A stretch of DNA of 64,000 nt from Geothrix sp. (GTDB lineage: Bacteria; Acidobacteriota; Holophagae; Holophagales; Holophagaceae). Each line of letters opens with the position of its first letter. The first letter of the stretch is position 1. The stretch spans positions 1,538,857 through 1,602,856 of the forward strand of contig NZ_CP126625.1 of NCBI RefSeq assembly GCF_030219325.1, given 5' to 3'. Of this stretch, positions 8,153 to 16,484 are shown one piece after another. The notes below the pieces were generated by a model. The model was not told the DNA's origin, did not search any database, and was given only the letters and a program-made list of their open reading frames with translations. Made by a program: the position numbers and the translations under genes.

Positions 8153-8761
8153 ATGAATCCCCAACTTCAGAAACAAATTGGTGTGGGTGCGCTGGTCGGC
8201 ATCGTCCTGGCCGGATTGGTCTACTTCCTCCTCGGCGGCAAGCGCTCCGACCTCGAAGCCACGAACGAAAGCGTGAAGATCCTCCAGGCTGAGGTGGACA
8301 AGGGCAAGCTGCTCAAGGCCAGCTACGAGAAGCTGCGCGAAGAGGTCGCCAAGCAGGACAAGCGGATCGAGGAACTGATCAAGATCATGCCTTCCGAGAC
8401 GGACTACGGCGAGATCCCCTACCGCATCAAGAAGATCGCCGACGATGCGGGCATCGACCAGGTGTCCTTCTCGCTCAAGCCTGAGCGCAGGGATTCCTAC
8501 TACACCGAGAAGCCGGTGGAATTCGAATTCCGCGTGGGGTTCCATTCCTTCGGCCAGTTCGCATCGCTGGTTTCCGGATACGACAAGATCATCAACATCT
8601 CGAACATCGAGTTCACCCGGAAAACCGATAACCGCAGTGTCTACCCTGCTTCCGTCAAGTGCACCATCAGTGCCTTCATCTACAATCCCGAGCCCCCTCC
8701 GGCTGACCCCGTGAAGAAGCCGGTCGCCGCCGCCCCCAAGGCCGGCGCCAAAGAGGATTGA
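8153..8761 (+). CDS. pilO: Type IV pilus assembly protein PilO
   Basis: Inner-membrane partner of PilN in the alignment complex. The 202 aa comprise a short cytoplasmic start, one membrane span at about 9-26 (IGVGALVGIVLAGLVYFLLG), a coiled coil at about 35-75 (EVDKGKLLKASYEKLREEVA), and a periplasmic PilO domain (MPSETDYGEIPYRIKKIADD; FEFRVGFHSFGQFASLVSGY). The C-terminal tail is Pro/Ala/Lys-rich. It sits between pilN and pilP with 8-9 base spacers, the order found in most PilMNOPQ clusters. Confidence 0.92.
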   Translation: MNPQLQKQIGVGALVGIVLAGLVYFLLGGKRSDLEATNESVKILQAEVDKGKLLKASYEKLREEVAKQDKRIEELIKIMPSETDYGEIPYRIKKIADDAGIDQVSFSLKPERRDSYYTEKPVEFEFRVGFHSFGQFASLVSGYDKIINISNIEFTRKTDNRSVYPASVKCTISAFIYNPEPPPADPVKKPVAAAPKAGAKED

Positions 8762-8770
8762 GGTTCCACC

Positions 8771-9217
8771 ATGACCTGTCGACTTCTCGCCCTTCCGCTC
8801 CTGTCAGCCGTCGCGCTCCTGGCCCAGGCACCTGCCAAGCCGGCACCTGCCCCGGCGCCCGCTCAGGCGGCCCCGATCGAGGATGTGGCCCTCATCAAGG
8901 CGACCCCCTACAAGCCGGCCATTCAGCGTGACCCCTTCTCTGCTCCGAGAGATGAGCGGCCTGCGGATGCCCTGGACGTCCTCGATGACATCGCCGTGAA
9001 GGGGATGATCAAGAAGGATGGCAAGAATTTCGCAATCGTCTCCGACAGCCGGGGAAATGTCCGCTGGCTTCCCGTCGGACACCGGTTCAAAGACGGCGAG
9101 ATCACCGCCATCACTGACAAGGCCGTGACCTTCCATCAGTGGGAATTGAATACCACCAACCGTTCCATATTCCGAACCATCACGAAGACGTTCAAGCGTG
9201 AGGAGGGTAAACGATGA
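8771..9217 (+). CDS. pilP: Type IV pilus assembly protein PilP
   Basis: Periplasmic pilotin-like linker between PilNO and the PilQ secretin. The 148-aa product has an N-terminal signal sequence (LLALPLLSAVALLAQ), an Ala/Pro linker, and the PilP core beginning IQRDPFSAPRDERPADALDV, with a C-terminal beta domain (GMIKKDGKNFAIVSDSRGNV). No clear lipobox Cys follows the signal peptide, unlike many PilP lipoproteins, so it may be a soluble periplasmic form. It overlaps pilQ by 4 bases. Confidence 0.85.
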   Translation: MTCRLLALPLLSAVALLAQAPAKPAPAPAPAQAAPIEDVALIKATPYKPAIQRDPFSAPRDERPADALDVLDDIAVKGMIKKDGKNFAIVSDSRGNVRWLPVGHRFKDGEITAITDKAVTFHQWELNTTNRSIFRTITKTFKREEGKR

Positions 9218-11250
9218 ATGCTCGCCTGAGTTCCTTGCTGGTTGCAGGGGGCGTGGTCCTGGCGGGGATCCACACCGGGTCCCTCCACGCGTCACCTGCT
9301 CTTGAAGCCGCGGCGCGGAAGGCCGTCCTGGTGTCCACGTCCATGGAAGCCGACGGTCCAGGTGCCAAGGTGTTCCTCAGGGTGACCGGGATGACCTCCC
9401 AGCCCGGAGTGCAGGTCCTGGCCAATCCCCACCGGGTGGTACTGGACCTTCATGGCGTGGATCGTGGCACCACGGTCACCCGGAAGGACCTTGCCCAGCT
9501 GGCTCACCCCCTGATCCTGAAGACCCGCCTCGCCCAGTTCGCCACGGATCCCAAGCCGGTGACCCGCCTGGTCCTGGAAGTCGCTCCCGGGACCCAGGTC
9601 CTGGTCGGATCCAGCCCCGAAGGGGTGCAGCTCCACCTGACGCCGGGTGAAGGCCGTGTCCAGGCCCGTTTCGACGGGGCCATCCAGCCGATCCTCCTCC
9701 CTGCGGCCGCAGTGGAGCTCGCTGCCATGACGACGGCTCCCGCCGCGGCCATCGCTCCGCTGCCCGAGAAGGCCGCGCCCCGCCCCCTGGCCGCGCTGCC
9801 CGCAGTGGGCGGATCGTTCCAGCTGCTGCCCCAGCTTGCGGTCTCGACCGCGCTGCCCGTCGCGAGCCCCGAGGCCGTCCAGACCCCCGAGGCCGAGAAG
9901 CCCCATGCCCAGGCGCCGGCTCCCAGCCGGGCCGGCGGGCGGACCCTCGGCGAGGGCCTTACCAAGTATTCCGGTTCCAAGATCACCATCGACCTCCAGA
10001 ACACCGAAATCCGCGACTTCCTCCGGATCCTGGCCGATACCGGCAAGCTCAACCTGGTCATGGACCCTGACGTGCAGGGCAACTTCGGCTTCAAGTTCAC
10101 GGACACCCCCTGGGACCAGGTCCTGGATGTGGTCCTGAAGAATGCGGGGCTCGGCAAGGAGATCCAGAACGGCGTGCTGCGGGTCGCCAAGGTCGACAAG
10201 CTCCAGAAGGAAGAGGAAGAGCGCAAGAAGCTGGATGAGACCAAGGCCCTGGCCGGCGAGCTCCAGACCATCACGCGCCCCCTCTCCTATGCGAAGGTTT
10301 CGGAGGTCCAGAAGATCCTCAAGGACATGCTCACGAAGCGTGGCTCCGCGATCCTGGACGACCGCACCAACACCCTGATCATCACGGATCTCCCCCGCAA
10401 CATCTCCGTCATCGACGACCTGCTCCAGACCCTGGACGTCCAGATCCAGCAGGTCCAGATCGAGGCCCGCGTGGTGGAGGCCAACAAGAACTGGCAGCGG
10501 GAATTCGGCGTCAAGTGGCCCCAGTCCAACAACGGATCGGTCGCCATCACCAGCGGTTCGACCTCCACGGGCACACCCTGGGTGGGAAGCTCCTCACCCT
10601 TCTGGAATGGCGTCCAGGGCTTCAACCGCCCAGCTTCCGGGCAGGATGCCTCCATCGCCTGGTCTCCTGGCAAGGACGGCGCCACCTCCATCACCGCTCC
10701 GGCGGGCGAACTGTGGCTCTCCTTCCTCAGCAACCGCTTCAGCATCAACGCGGTCCTGCAGGCCATGGAGAAGGATGGCACGCTCAAGATCGTCTCCTCC
10801 CCCAAGGTTGTCACCCAGAACAACAAGAAGGCCACCATCCTCAGTGGCCAGAAGATTCCCTACCCGACTCAGCAGGGCGGTGCCCAGGGCGGTGCCATCA
10901 CGGTGGCCTTCATCGACGCGAACCTCCAGCTGGATGTGACGCCGCAGATCACCAGCGAAGGCACGATCATCATGGATCTGAAGATTGAGAAGGCGGAGGC
11001 CGATTTCACCCGGACGGTGCAAGGCACGCCGACCATCCTCCGCAAGGCCATCGAGACTCAGGTCCTGGTCAGGGATGGCGGCACTGCCGTGCTGGGCGGT
11101 GTCTACATCACCAGCACTTCAACGGGGACGACCGGCGTGCCCTTCCTGTCGAAGATCCCCCTCATCGGCTTCCTCTTCCGGAACGACACCAAGCAGGACC
11201 AGAACGTGGAATTGCTGATCTTCATCACGCCCCGCGTGTTGCGCCAGTAG
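9214..11250 (+). CDS. pilQ: Type IV pilus secretin PilQ
   Basis: Outer-membrane channel through which the pilus leaves the cell. The 678 aa have a signal peptide (about 1-28), one AMIN-type domain (about 36-140) expected to bind peptidoglycan, an Ala/Pro-rich linker, a secretin N0/STN domain (about 250-330; ITIDLQNTEIRDFLRILADT), a short charged coil, an N1/NolW-type domain (about 355-430) and the secretin barrel ending with VPFLSKIPLIGFLFRND and LLIFITPRVL. It is last in the ATGA-linked pil operon and is followed by a strong two-way terminator. Confidence 0.94.
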   Translation: MNARLSSLLVAGGVVLAGIHTGSLHASPALEAAARKAVLVSTSMEADGPGAKVFLRVTGMTSQPGVQVLANPHRVVLDLHGVDRGTTVTRKDLAQLAHPLILKTRLAQFATDPKPVTRLVLEVAPGTQVLVGSSPEGVQLHLTPGEGRVQARFDGAIQPILLPAAAVELAAMTTAPAAAIAPLPEKAAPRPLAALPAVGGSFQLLPQLAVSTALPVASPEAVQTPEAEKPHAQAPAPSRAGGRTLGEGLTKYSGSKITIDLQNTEIRDFLRILADTGKLNLVMDPDVQGNFGFKFTDTPWDQVLDVVLKNAGLGKEIQNGVLRVAKVDKLQKEEEERKKLDETKALAGELQTITRPLSYAKVSEVQKILKDMLTKRGSAILDDRTNTLIITDLPRNISVIDDLLQTLDVQIQQVQIEARVVEANKNWQREFGVKWPQSNNGSVAITSGSTSTGTPWVGSSSPFWNGVQGFNRPASGQDASIAWSPGKDGATSITAPAGELWLSFLSNRFSINAVLQAMEKDGTLKIVSSPKVVTQNNKKATILSGQKIPYPTQQGGAQGGAITVAFIDANLQLDVTPQITSEGTIIMDLKIEKAEADFTRTVQGTPTILRKAIETQVLVRDGGTAVLGGVYITSTSTGTTGVPFLSKIPLIGFLFRNDTKQDQNVELLIFITPRVLRQ

Positions 11251-11265
11251 TCTCACCCGCCCACA

Positions 11266-11295
11266 GAGAAACGGCCCCGAACGGGGCCGTTTCTC
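11266..11295. terminator. Bidirectional intrinsic terminator between pilQ and the zinc-ribbon gene
   Basis: Perfect 13-bp inverted repeat (GAGAAACGGCCCC, loop GAAC, GGGGCCGTTTCTC) between two convergent genes. The A/T-rich outer part of each arm gives a short U tract in either direction. Confidence 0.8.
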
Positions 11296-11310
11296 ATGAT
11301 GGGGAAGAAG

Positions 11311-11511
11311 CTACTTGGCGATCGGCAGGGTCCGCACCAGGCGCTTGCAGCTGTTGCACAGGATGGTGAAGTTGTCGGCCTGCTCGAAGTGGTACTTGAA
11401 GCCGGGATCTTCGTCGACCTTTTCCATCCGGCCGAAGTGGTATTCGGCGATGCGGACGCTCTGGGGTGCGGTCAGGTCGGCGCCGCAGTGGGTGCAGGAG
11501 ATGGCGGCCAT
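11311..11511 (-). CDS. Small zinc-ribbon protein
   Basis: A 66-aa protein with two CxxC pairs, CTHC near the N-terminus and CNSC near the C-terminus, separated by about 40 residues, consistent with one treble-clef or zinc-ribbon site. The middle (SVRIAEYHFGRMEKVDEDPG) is charged. I do not recognise a named family. ATG at 11511 has AGGAG 6 bases upstream; starts further up give a low-quality extension that overlaps the 50-aa gene. It lies 23 bases after that gene on the same strand and probably ends this minus-strand unit, just before the shared terminator. Confidence 0.7.
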   Translation of the reverse strand: MAAISCTHCGADLTAPQSVRIAEYHFGRMEKVDEDPGFKYHFEQADNFTILCNSCKRLVRTLPIAK

Positions 11512-11534
11512 GCTGGCTCCTCGGGAATCGGGAT

Positions 11535-11687
11535 TCAGGAGTGGAAGAATTTCCAGAGCCCCCAGCTTAGCAGAGCCAGTGCGGCGAGGCCGATGAAGAC
11601 CCGCAGCAGAAGCTTGCCGATCCGATATGCGACATAGATCACGAGGAAGATCAGCGCTCCGCAGAAGACCAGCCAAGGGGTCGTCAT
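11535..11687 (-). CDS. 50-aa two-span membrane protein
   Basis: A small ORF with ATG at 11687, stop at 11535-11537 and GGAG 7 bases upstream. The start overlaps the stop of the preceding dehydrogenase-like gene as ATGA, which argues for a real, coupled gene. The product begins MTTPWLVFCGALIFLVIYVA and has two hydrophobic stretches (about 5-20 and 29-44) separated by a YRIGK basic turn, ending WKFFHS. I know of no family for it. It may be a membrane anchor or a small regulator for one of its neighbours; this is inference. Confidence 0.65.
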   Translation of the reverse strand: MTTPWLVFCGALIFLVIYVAYRIGKLLLRVFIGLAALALLSWGLWKFFHS

Positions 11688-12550
11688 GATCGTCTCCGGG
11701 TTGCCGTCCAGGCGTGGAAGCCCTGCCCGCCTTTCAGGCCCGTGTGCCCGGCGGCCACCTTGGCCTGAAGGAGTCCCGGCGGCTGGAACCGCTCCTCACC
11801 GCTGGCGAGCAGCCCCTCGGCGATGCGAAGGCGCAGATCCAGGCCGATCCGATCGGACAGCTCGAGGGGACCGACGGGATGCCCATAGCCGAGGGTCATG
11901 AGGGCGTCCAGGTCCTCGGCGGAGGCCACCCCGGACTCCACCAGCCGGATGGCCTCCAGCCCCTGGGCCAGGGCCATCCTGGCCGCGGCAAAGCCCGGCT
12001 GGTCGCGGACCTGCACCACCCGCTTCCGAAGGTCCGCCCCCAGGGATCTGGCCCGGTCCACCCAGGATGGGAGCGTCCCCTCCGGCACGGCCATTTCGAC
12101 CACGGCCATCCGGGGCACCGGCACGAACAGGTGGAACCCCACCAGGCGGCCCATGACCCCGGCCCTGCGGGCCAGATCCGTGATGGGGAGGGCGGATGTG
12201 CCCGCAAGGACCAGCAGCTCAGGGGAACCCCACGTGCTGGCCGCCGACAGGGCCGGGGCCTTGAGGTCCGGGGCCTCGGGCAGTGCCTCGAGGAATGCAG
12301 AAGCACCCTCCAGGGCCGATGCGCAGAACGCCGCGGCCGAGAGCCTTTCCATGCAGCGGTCCCTCGTCTCAGGGCTCATCCGGTCTTTGGAGATGGCGCG
12401 GTCCCAGCGACGGTGGATCTCCCTGAGGCCCACCTCGGCGTGCCCCCGGTCTCTTCCCAGCAGCCTGGTCTCCAGTCCGCATTCAGCGGCCCACTGGGCG
12501 GTGGACAGGCCCAGGACACCCGGGCCCAGGATGGCGAGCGTGGCGCTCAA
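11684..12550 (-). CDS. 3-hydroxyacyl-CoA dehydrogenase-like NAD-binding protein
   Basis: A 288-aa protein with an N-terminal Rossmann fold (LAILGPGVLGLSTAQWA, a GxGxxG variant) and a C-terminal 3HCDH-type helical domain (DQPGFAAARMALAQGLEAIR; LDALMTLGYGHPVGPLELSD). HLFVPVPRMAVVEM corresponds to the usual catalytic-His 'FFNPVPxMxLVEV' segment, and the His is kept. It is probably a 3-hydroxybutyryl-CoA dehydrogenase or a related hydroxyacyl-CoA oxidoreductase. No other beta-oxidation gene lies nearby. It starts the three-gene minus unit with the 50-aa and zinc-ribbon proteins. Confidence 0.75.
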   Translation of the reverse strand: MSATLAILGPGVLGLSTAQWAAECGLETRLLGRDRGHAEVGLREIHRRWDRAISKDRMSPETRDRCMERLSAAAFCASALEGASAFLEALPEAPDLKAPALSAASTWGSPELLVLAGTSALPITDLARRAGVMGRLVGFHLFVPVPRMAVVEMAVPEGTLPSWVDRARSLGADLRKRVVQVRDQPGFAAARMALAQGLEAIRLVESGVASAEDLDALMTLGYGHPVGPLELSDRIGLDLRLRIAEGLLASGEERFQPPGLLQAKVAAGHTGLKGGQGFHAWTATRRRS

Positions 12551-12706
12551 GGCCTGCTCCCGGGTCCCGTGGAGGGGAGGCCGAGAAGTTCCGATCCAAG
12601 GGGTCCTTCAGTCATGGAATCGCGCCTCCACCCGCTATGATGAACGGAAAGGGCCGCCCGTACGCCACCGCAACCCCGCCCACCCCTGTCAGGGCCATCT
12701 ATCCTC

Positions 12707-13627
12707 ATGCTCATCGACTACGCCGCCATCACGCATCCGGGCAAGGTCCGGAAGAACAACGAAGATGCCTACCTGCTGAGCGCACTCGATGGCGATGAGC
12801 CCATCATCAATAGACCTGCGCGATCCCTCAAGGTGGGGGAGTCCGGGCTCCTGGTGGCCGTGGCCGATGGCATGGGCGGAGCTGCGGCCGGCGAGGTGGC
12901 GAGCCGTGAGGGATTGGCTGCGGTATCCCTGTTCCTCTTCGGCCATTGGGGGCGCCTCGCTGCAGCCAAGGACCGAGAGAGTGAACTGCTCGGAGCCCTC
13001 GAAACGGCCGTGGAGGAAGCCAGCGATGCGGTCCTGCGCTACTCGGATGACGACCGGACGGCGCGGGGGATGGGCTCCACGCTGACGGCTGCGGTCATCT
13101 GGAACGGTTGCGCCTACGTGGCCCAGATCGGCGACTCGAGGGCCTACCTGCTGAGGCAGGGATTGCTGCACCAGATCACCGAGGATCAGACCCTGGTGAA
13201 TGATCTGGTGGCCCAGGGCAGCCTCACGCGTGAGCAGGCCCGCACCCATCCACAGCGCAACATGATCACCCAGGCGCTCGGGTCGCCCCAGCCACTCCGG
13301 GTGGTCCTCTCGCGGCTCGCGCTCCGGCGGGGCGACCGCTTGCTCTGCTGTTCTGACGGCCTGCACGGGGAAGTCCCCGATGCGCAGATCCAGGAAGTGC
13401 TGAACCAGGGGCTCAGTCCCCGGCGCAGCCTGGAGCTGCTGGTGGACGAGGCCCTCGCGCACGGGGGCCGCGACAACATCACGGGCGTGATTCTCACCCT
13501 CAACGACCCCGGCCTGCCGCTGCCCAAGCCCGGCGAGGCGATCGATCTGGTCCATCCCGGCCTGAACCATCGCGGGCGGGGGCTCTGGGATCGGTTCCGC
13601 AGGTTTTTCGGAGGCGGTGCCCCATGA
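12707..13627 (+). CDS. PP2C-type serine/threonine protein phosphatase (second copy)
   Basis: A 306-aa PP2C phosphatase with AAITHPGKVRKNNEDAYLL, VADGMGGAAAGEVASREGL, GMGSTLTAAV, QIGDSRAYLLRQG, CCSDGLHGEVPDAQI and GGRDNITGVILT, so all metal-site motifs are present. A Pro-rich C-terminal extension of about 45 residues ends in a basic/aromatic stretch (GLWDRFRRFFGGG), possibly a membrane-contacting tail. The stop overlaps the start of the next gene (ATGA at 13624-13627). It heads the operon with the split rdgC and the amidase. TATGAT at 12636-12641 may be its -10 box. Confidence 0.92.
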   Translation: MLIDYAAITHPGKVRKNNEDAYLLSALDGDEPIINRPARSLKVGESGLLVAVADGMGGAAAGEVASREGLAAVSLFLFGHWGRLAAAKDRESELLGALETAVEEASDAVLRYSDDDRTARGMGSTLTAAVIWNGCAYVAQIGDSRAYLLRQGLLHQITEDQTLVNDLVAQGSLTREQARTHPQRNMITQALGSPQPLRVVLSRLALRRGDRLLCCSDGLHGEVPDAQIQEVLNQGLSPRRSLELLVDEALAHGGRDNITGVILTLNDPGLPLPKPGEAIDLVHPGLNHRGRGLWDRFRRFFGGGAP

Positions 13628-14235
13628 GCATCCTTCAGGGGACCGTGTCCCTCAAACGCTTTCTGGTGCTCGGCCCCGTGCCCGACGAGAAGGACCTCCA
13701 GGCCGGCTTGGAGCAGGACCAGTTCCGCCCCTTCCAGGATGGGCTCGAGGAGGAGCGCATGGGCTGGTGCGATTGGCGGAACCCGCTCATCACCCCGCCG
13801 GACGAGGACTGGGTGGGCCAGGAGCGCTTCGCGGTATTCGGTCTGCGCATCGACACCCGACGCGTGCCGCCATCCCTGCTGAAGGCCCACGTGGACCTGC
13901 GGCTGCAGAGCCTGCAGAAGGAGAAGGACCTGGCCTTCATCGGCAAGGAGGCGCGGATCTCCCTGGCGGACGAGGTGAAGGTCGAGCTGCTGCGCAAGGT
14001 GCTGCCCACGCCCAAGGTGGTGGAAGTGGCCTGGGATCTCAAGGGCGGCATCCTCTGGACCACGGCCTCGTCCAGCAAGGCCCAGGGCGCGCTGACGACC
14101 CTGTTCATCAAGTCCTTCGGCTGCGAGATCCACCCCCTGGCGCCCCTGGTGCTGTCGGGCCGGCTCTGTCCGGACCTGTCCGTGGAAGCCCTGATGGCGC
14201 TGGATCCCCTGGATCTCGAACTCGAGGAGGCCTGA
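13624..14235 (+). CDS. rdgC: RdgC-like protein, N-terminal half (first part of a split rdgC)
   Basis: RdgC forms a DNA-encircling dimeric ring and modulates RecA. The 203 aa follow the pattern of the first two thirds of E. coli RdgC: an MGWCDWRNP segment near the 'GWVPP' motif, a short 'R-VPPSLLKAHVDLRLQSLQKE' helix corresponding to ILPSPVIKQALEAKIAKLE, LADEVKVELLRKVLP for LKDEVLHSLLPRAF, and GGILWTTASSSKAQGALTTL for [20 protein letters not shown]. It then ends, whereas RdgC continues for another 100 or so residues; that part appears to be the next gene. The match is by eye, without a search. The start is coupled to the PP2C stop by ATGA. Confidence 0.7.
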   Translation: MSILQGTVSLKRFLVLGPVPDEKDLQAGLEQDQFRPFQDGLEEERMGWCDWRNPLITPPDEDWVGQERFAVFGLRIDTRRVPPSLLKAHVDLRLQSLQKEKDLAFIGKEARISLADEVKVELLRKVLPTPKVVEVAWDLKGGILWTTASSSKAQGALTTLFIKSFGCEIHPLAPLVLSGRLCPDLSVEALMALDPLDLELEEA

Positions 14236-14236
14236 G

Positions 14237-14785
14237 GTGAAGCCTCTTGAACTCATGGAACAAGGGCGCTTCCTCGGAGAGGAATTCCTGCTCTGGCTCT
14301 GGATGCGCAGCATGACCGAAGGCGGCGCCAGCGGCGAGGATGGCGATGGCTCCGGCTGCTTCGTGGATGACGCCATCCAGCTCGTCTCCGAGCGCGGCGA
14401 AGTGAAGGAGATCTCCCTCCGCAAGGGCAACCCGTCCGAATGTCGCGAGGCCTTCGAGGCCCTCGGCCGGGGCATGCGGCCCGCGAAGGTGAAGCTGCGC
14501 ATCCTGTCCGGCGACCTGGAGTGGGTGTTCACCCTCAATGCCGCCACCCTGGACATGGGCACCCTGAAGCTGCCGCCCAGCACCGGCAAGGCACCCCACG
14601 AGCGGCTCCACGACCGCATCTTCCTGCTGGAGGAGGGCGCAGGCCACCTGGAGCGTCGTCTGAAACGATTCCTGCATGAGCGCGCCGGTGATTCGGAGGG
14701 GTTGCAGGAGGCCATGCGCGCCTGGGTCCGTGCCGGCCGCACCGGCGAGGCATTGCCCACGGGCGAGGCCCCGTGGGAGGCCTGA
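14237..14785 (+). CDS. RdgC-like protein, C-terminal half (second part of a split rdgC)
   Basis: A 182-aa protein starting at GTG 14237, one base after the preceding stop, with GGAGG about 7 bases upstream. After an N-terminal stretch (QGRFLGEEFLLWLWMRS), the segments DDAIQLVSERGEVKEISLRK, MRPAKVKLRILSGDLEWVF and HDRIFLLEEGAGHLERRLKR follow the order of the RdgC C-terminal region ([20 protein letters not shown] ... VVTKLALDWQQRIQFVM ... ADFILMTGELAALIQNL). The two ORFs are in different frames. Either RdgC is made here as two polypeptides or a frameshift joins them. The call rests on visual alignment only. Confidence 0.55.
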   Translation: MKPLELMEQGRFLGEEFLLWLWMRSMTEGGASGEDGDGSGCFVDDAIQLVSERGEVKEISLRKGNPSECREAFEALGRGMRPAKVKLRILSGDLEWVFTLNAATLDMGTLKLPPSTGKAPHERLHDRIFLLEEGAGHLERRLKRFLHERAGDSEGLQEAMRAWVRAGRTGEALPTGEAPWEA

Positions 14786-16458
14786 GGTCCCTCCGGCCGA
14801 TGGGCCTGGCGGGCCTGCTGCTGGCCGTGCCTGCCGTCCTCGCGGCGCAGGACCCCGCACCCGTGCTGTCCCATGCGCGCACGCCGGATGGCCGGGCCAT
14901 CCTGTTGCGCCTGCAGTTCCGGAGAGGCCTCAGCGTGGAGGGGAAGGCGCTGCCCCGCGCCTTTCTGGGCAAGGGCGCGGATCCCGGCGGCTGGGTGCCC
15001 TTCGAAGGCCTCAGCCCCGAGGGCAAGCGCTGGGCCCTGGCCGCGCTGTTTCCCGAGGACCAGTGGCGTCAGGATGAGGTCCGGCACCGGATCCGCCACC
15101 CCGACGTGGAATCCGTCTGGACCATGGCCGCGCTGTTCACGGGCCACGGGCAGAACTACGACAAGGTGATGGCGGCGAACCCCGACCTGCCGGAGAAGCT
15201 CCGGGAGGGCGACACCTGGCGCATCCCCAAGGCCCTGCTGTCGGTGGACCTGGGTGGTGCGGGGAAGGGACCCGACCGCACCCAGCCCGAGGACGACCTG
15301 GACGACGAGGCGCGCGTGGCGGCCTACCGCGCCCTGCTGTCCTTTGGCGAGGACGCCCAGGGGAAGTACGCGGCCTACCGCATGCGTAAGGGGGAGGCGC
15401 TGTACTCCAGCGTCGTGATCCGCTACACGGACCGCGTGGACCCCAAGGGCGTGAACGAGCTGGCGGACCGCATCGCCAAGCGCACCGGCATCACCGACGT
15501 GCGGGGCATCCAGCCGGGCCAGCTCATCAAGATCCCCGTGGCCTTCCTGGCGGATCCCTTCCAGTCCGAAGGCAGCTCGGCGCTGGCGGAGGAGCGCGAA
15601 GTGCGCGCCGAGGTGCGCCGCACGGTGCGTGTCGAGGCGGGGCCCAAGCTCAAGGGCGTGCGCATCATCCTCGACGCGGGCCATGGCGGCGTGGATTCCG
15701 GCGCCCAGGCCAACGGCATCTGGGAATCCGACTTCGTCTACGACATCGCCATGCGCGTGCGTCGCCTCCTCGAGCAGGAGACCGACGCCCAGGTGAGCAG
15801 CACCATCCGCTACCCGGGTCTGGGCTTCAAGAGCCGTGAGGAGATCCGCACCCCCAGCCGCGCCGCGGAGATCCTCACCACGCCCCCCTTCGCGGTGGAT
15901 GGCGAAAGCCCTTCGGCCGTGAGCGTCCACCTCCGCTGGGTGCTGGCCAACGACCTCTTCGCCGCCTTCCGCAAGGGGAAAGGGGACGCGCAGAAGACGC
16001 TGTTCCTGAGCTTCCACGCGGACAGCCTGCATCCCTCGGCCCGGGGCTCCATGGTCTACGTCCCTAGTGCAACCCTGGTGCCCAGCACCTTCGCTCTGGG
16101 CGGCGCCAAGACCGGCCATGTGGCCGAGGCCAAACGCTCCACACGCGTGGCCTTCAGCGGCAAGGAGAAGCTGCAGGGCGAGGCCCGCAGCCGGCAGTTC
16201 TCCGAAGGTCTGCTGAAGGCACTCCAGAAGGACCGCATCCCCGTCCACGCCAACCGGCCCATCCGCAATGTCATCTACCGTGGCGGCGGGAAGTGGGTGC
16301 CGGCGGTCCTCCGCTACAGCAGCAGCGCCACCAAGGCTCTCATCGAAGTGGCCAACCTCACCAACGAGGACGATGCCGCCAACCTGCGCGATCCCGATTT
16401 CCGTGAGCGGTACGCCGTGGCGGTGGTGAATGCCATCCGGGCGTACTACCGGAAATAA
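14773..16458 (+). CDS. N-acetylmuramoyl-L-alanine amidase with LysM-like N-terminal domains
   Basis: Exported cell-wall hydrolase that cleaves the amide between muramic acid and the stem peptide. A signal peptide (about 1-26, with two Arg before the hydrophobic core) is followed by two LysM-like segments (about 115-155 and 200-255, the second ending IQPGQLIKIPVAFL) and an Amidase_3 catalytic domain starting VRIILDAGHGGVDSGAQANG (zinc His and nearby Glu in WESDF), with FLSFHADSLHPSARG and VANLTNEDDA. The total is 561 aa. GTG 14773 gives the better signal peptide, while ATG 14800 is an alternative start. It overlaps the RdgC C-half gene by 13 bases, so it is translationally tied to that operon. 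Confidence 0.88.
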   Translation: MGGLRSLRPMGLAGLLLAVPAVLAAQDPAPVLSHARTPDGRAILLRLQFRRGLSVEGKALPRAFLGKGADPGGWVPFEGLSPEGKRWALAALFPEDQWRQDEVRHRIRHPDVESVWTMAALFTGHGQNYDKVMAANPDLPEKLREGDTWRIPKALLSVDLGGAGKGPDRTQPEDDLDDEARVAAYRALLSFGEDAQGKYAAYRMRKGEALYSSVVIRYTDRVDPKGVNELADRIAKRTGITDVRGIQPGQLIKIPVAFLADPFQSEGSSALAEEREVRAEVRRTVRVEAGPKLKGVRIILDAGHGGVDSGAQANGIWESDFVYDIAMRVRRLLEQETDAQVSSTIRYPGLGFKSREEIRTPSRAAEILTTPPFAVDGESPSAVSVHLRWVLANDLFAAFRKGKGDAQKTLFLSFHADSLHPSARGSMVYVPSATLVPSTFALGGAKTGHVAEAKRSTRVAFSGKEKLQGEARSRQFSEGLLKALQKDRIPVHANRPIRNVIYRGGGKWVPAVLRYSSSATKALIEVANLTNEDDAANLRDPDFRERYAVAVVNAIRAYYRK

Positions 16459-16484
16459 GGGGTCCACCCATGAGGCGGCCCCGC

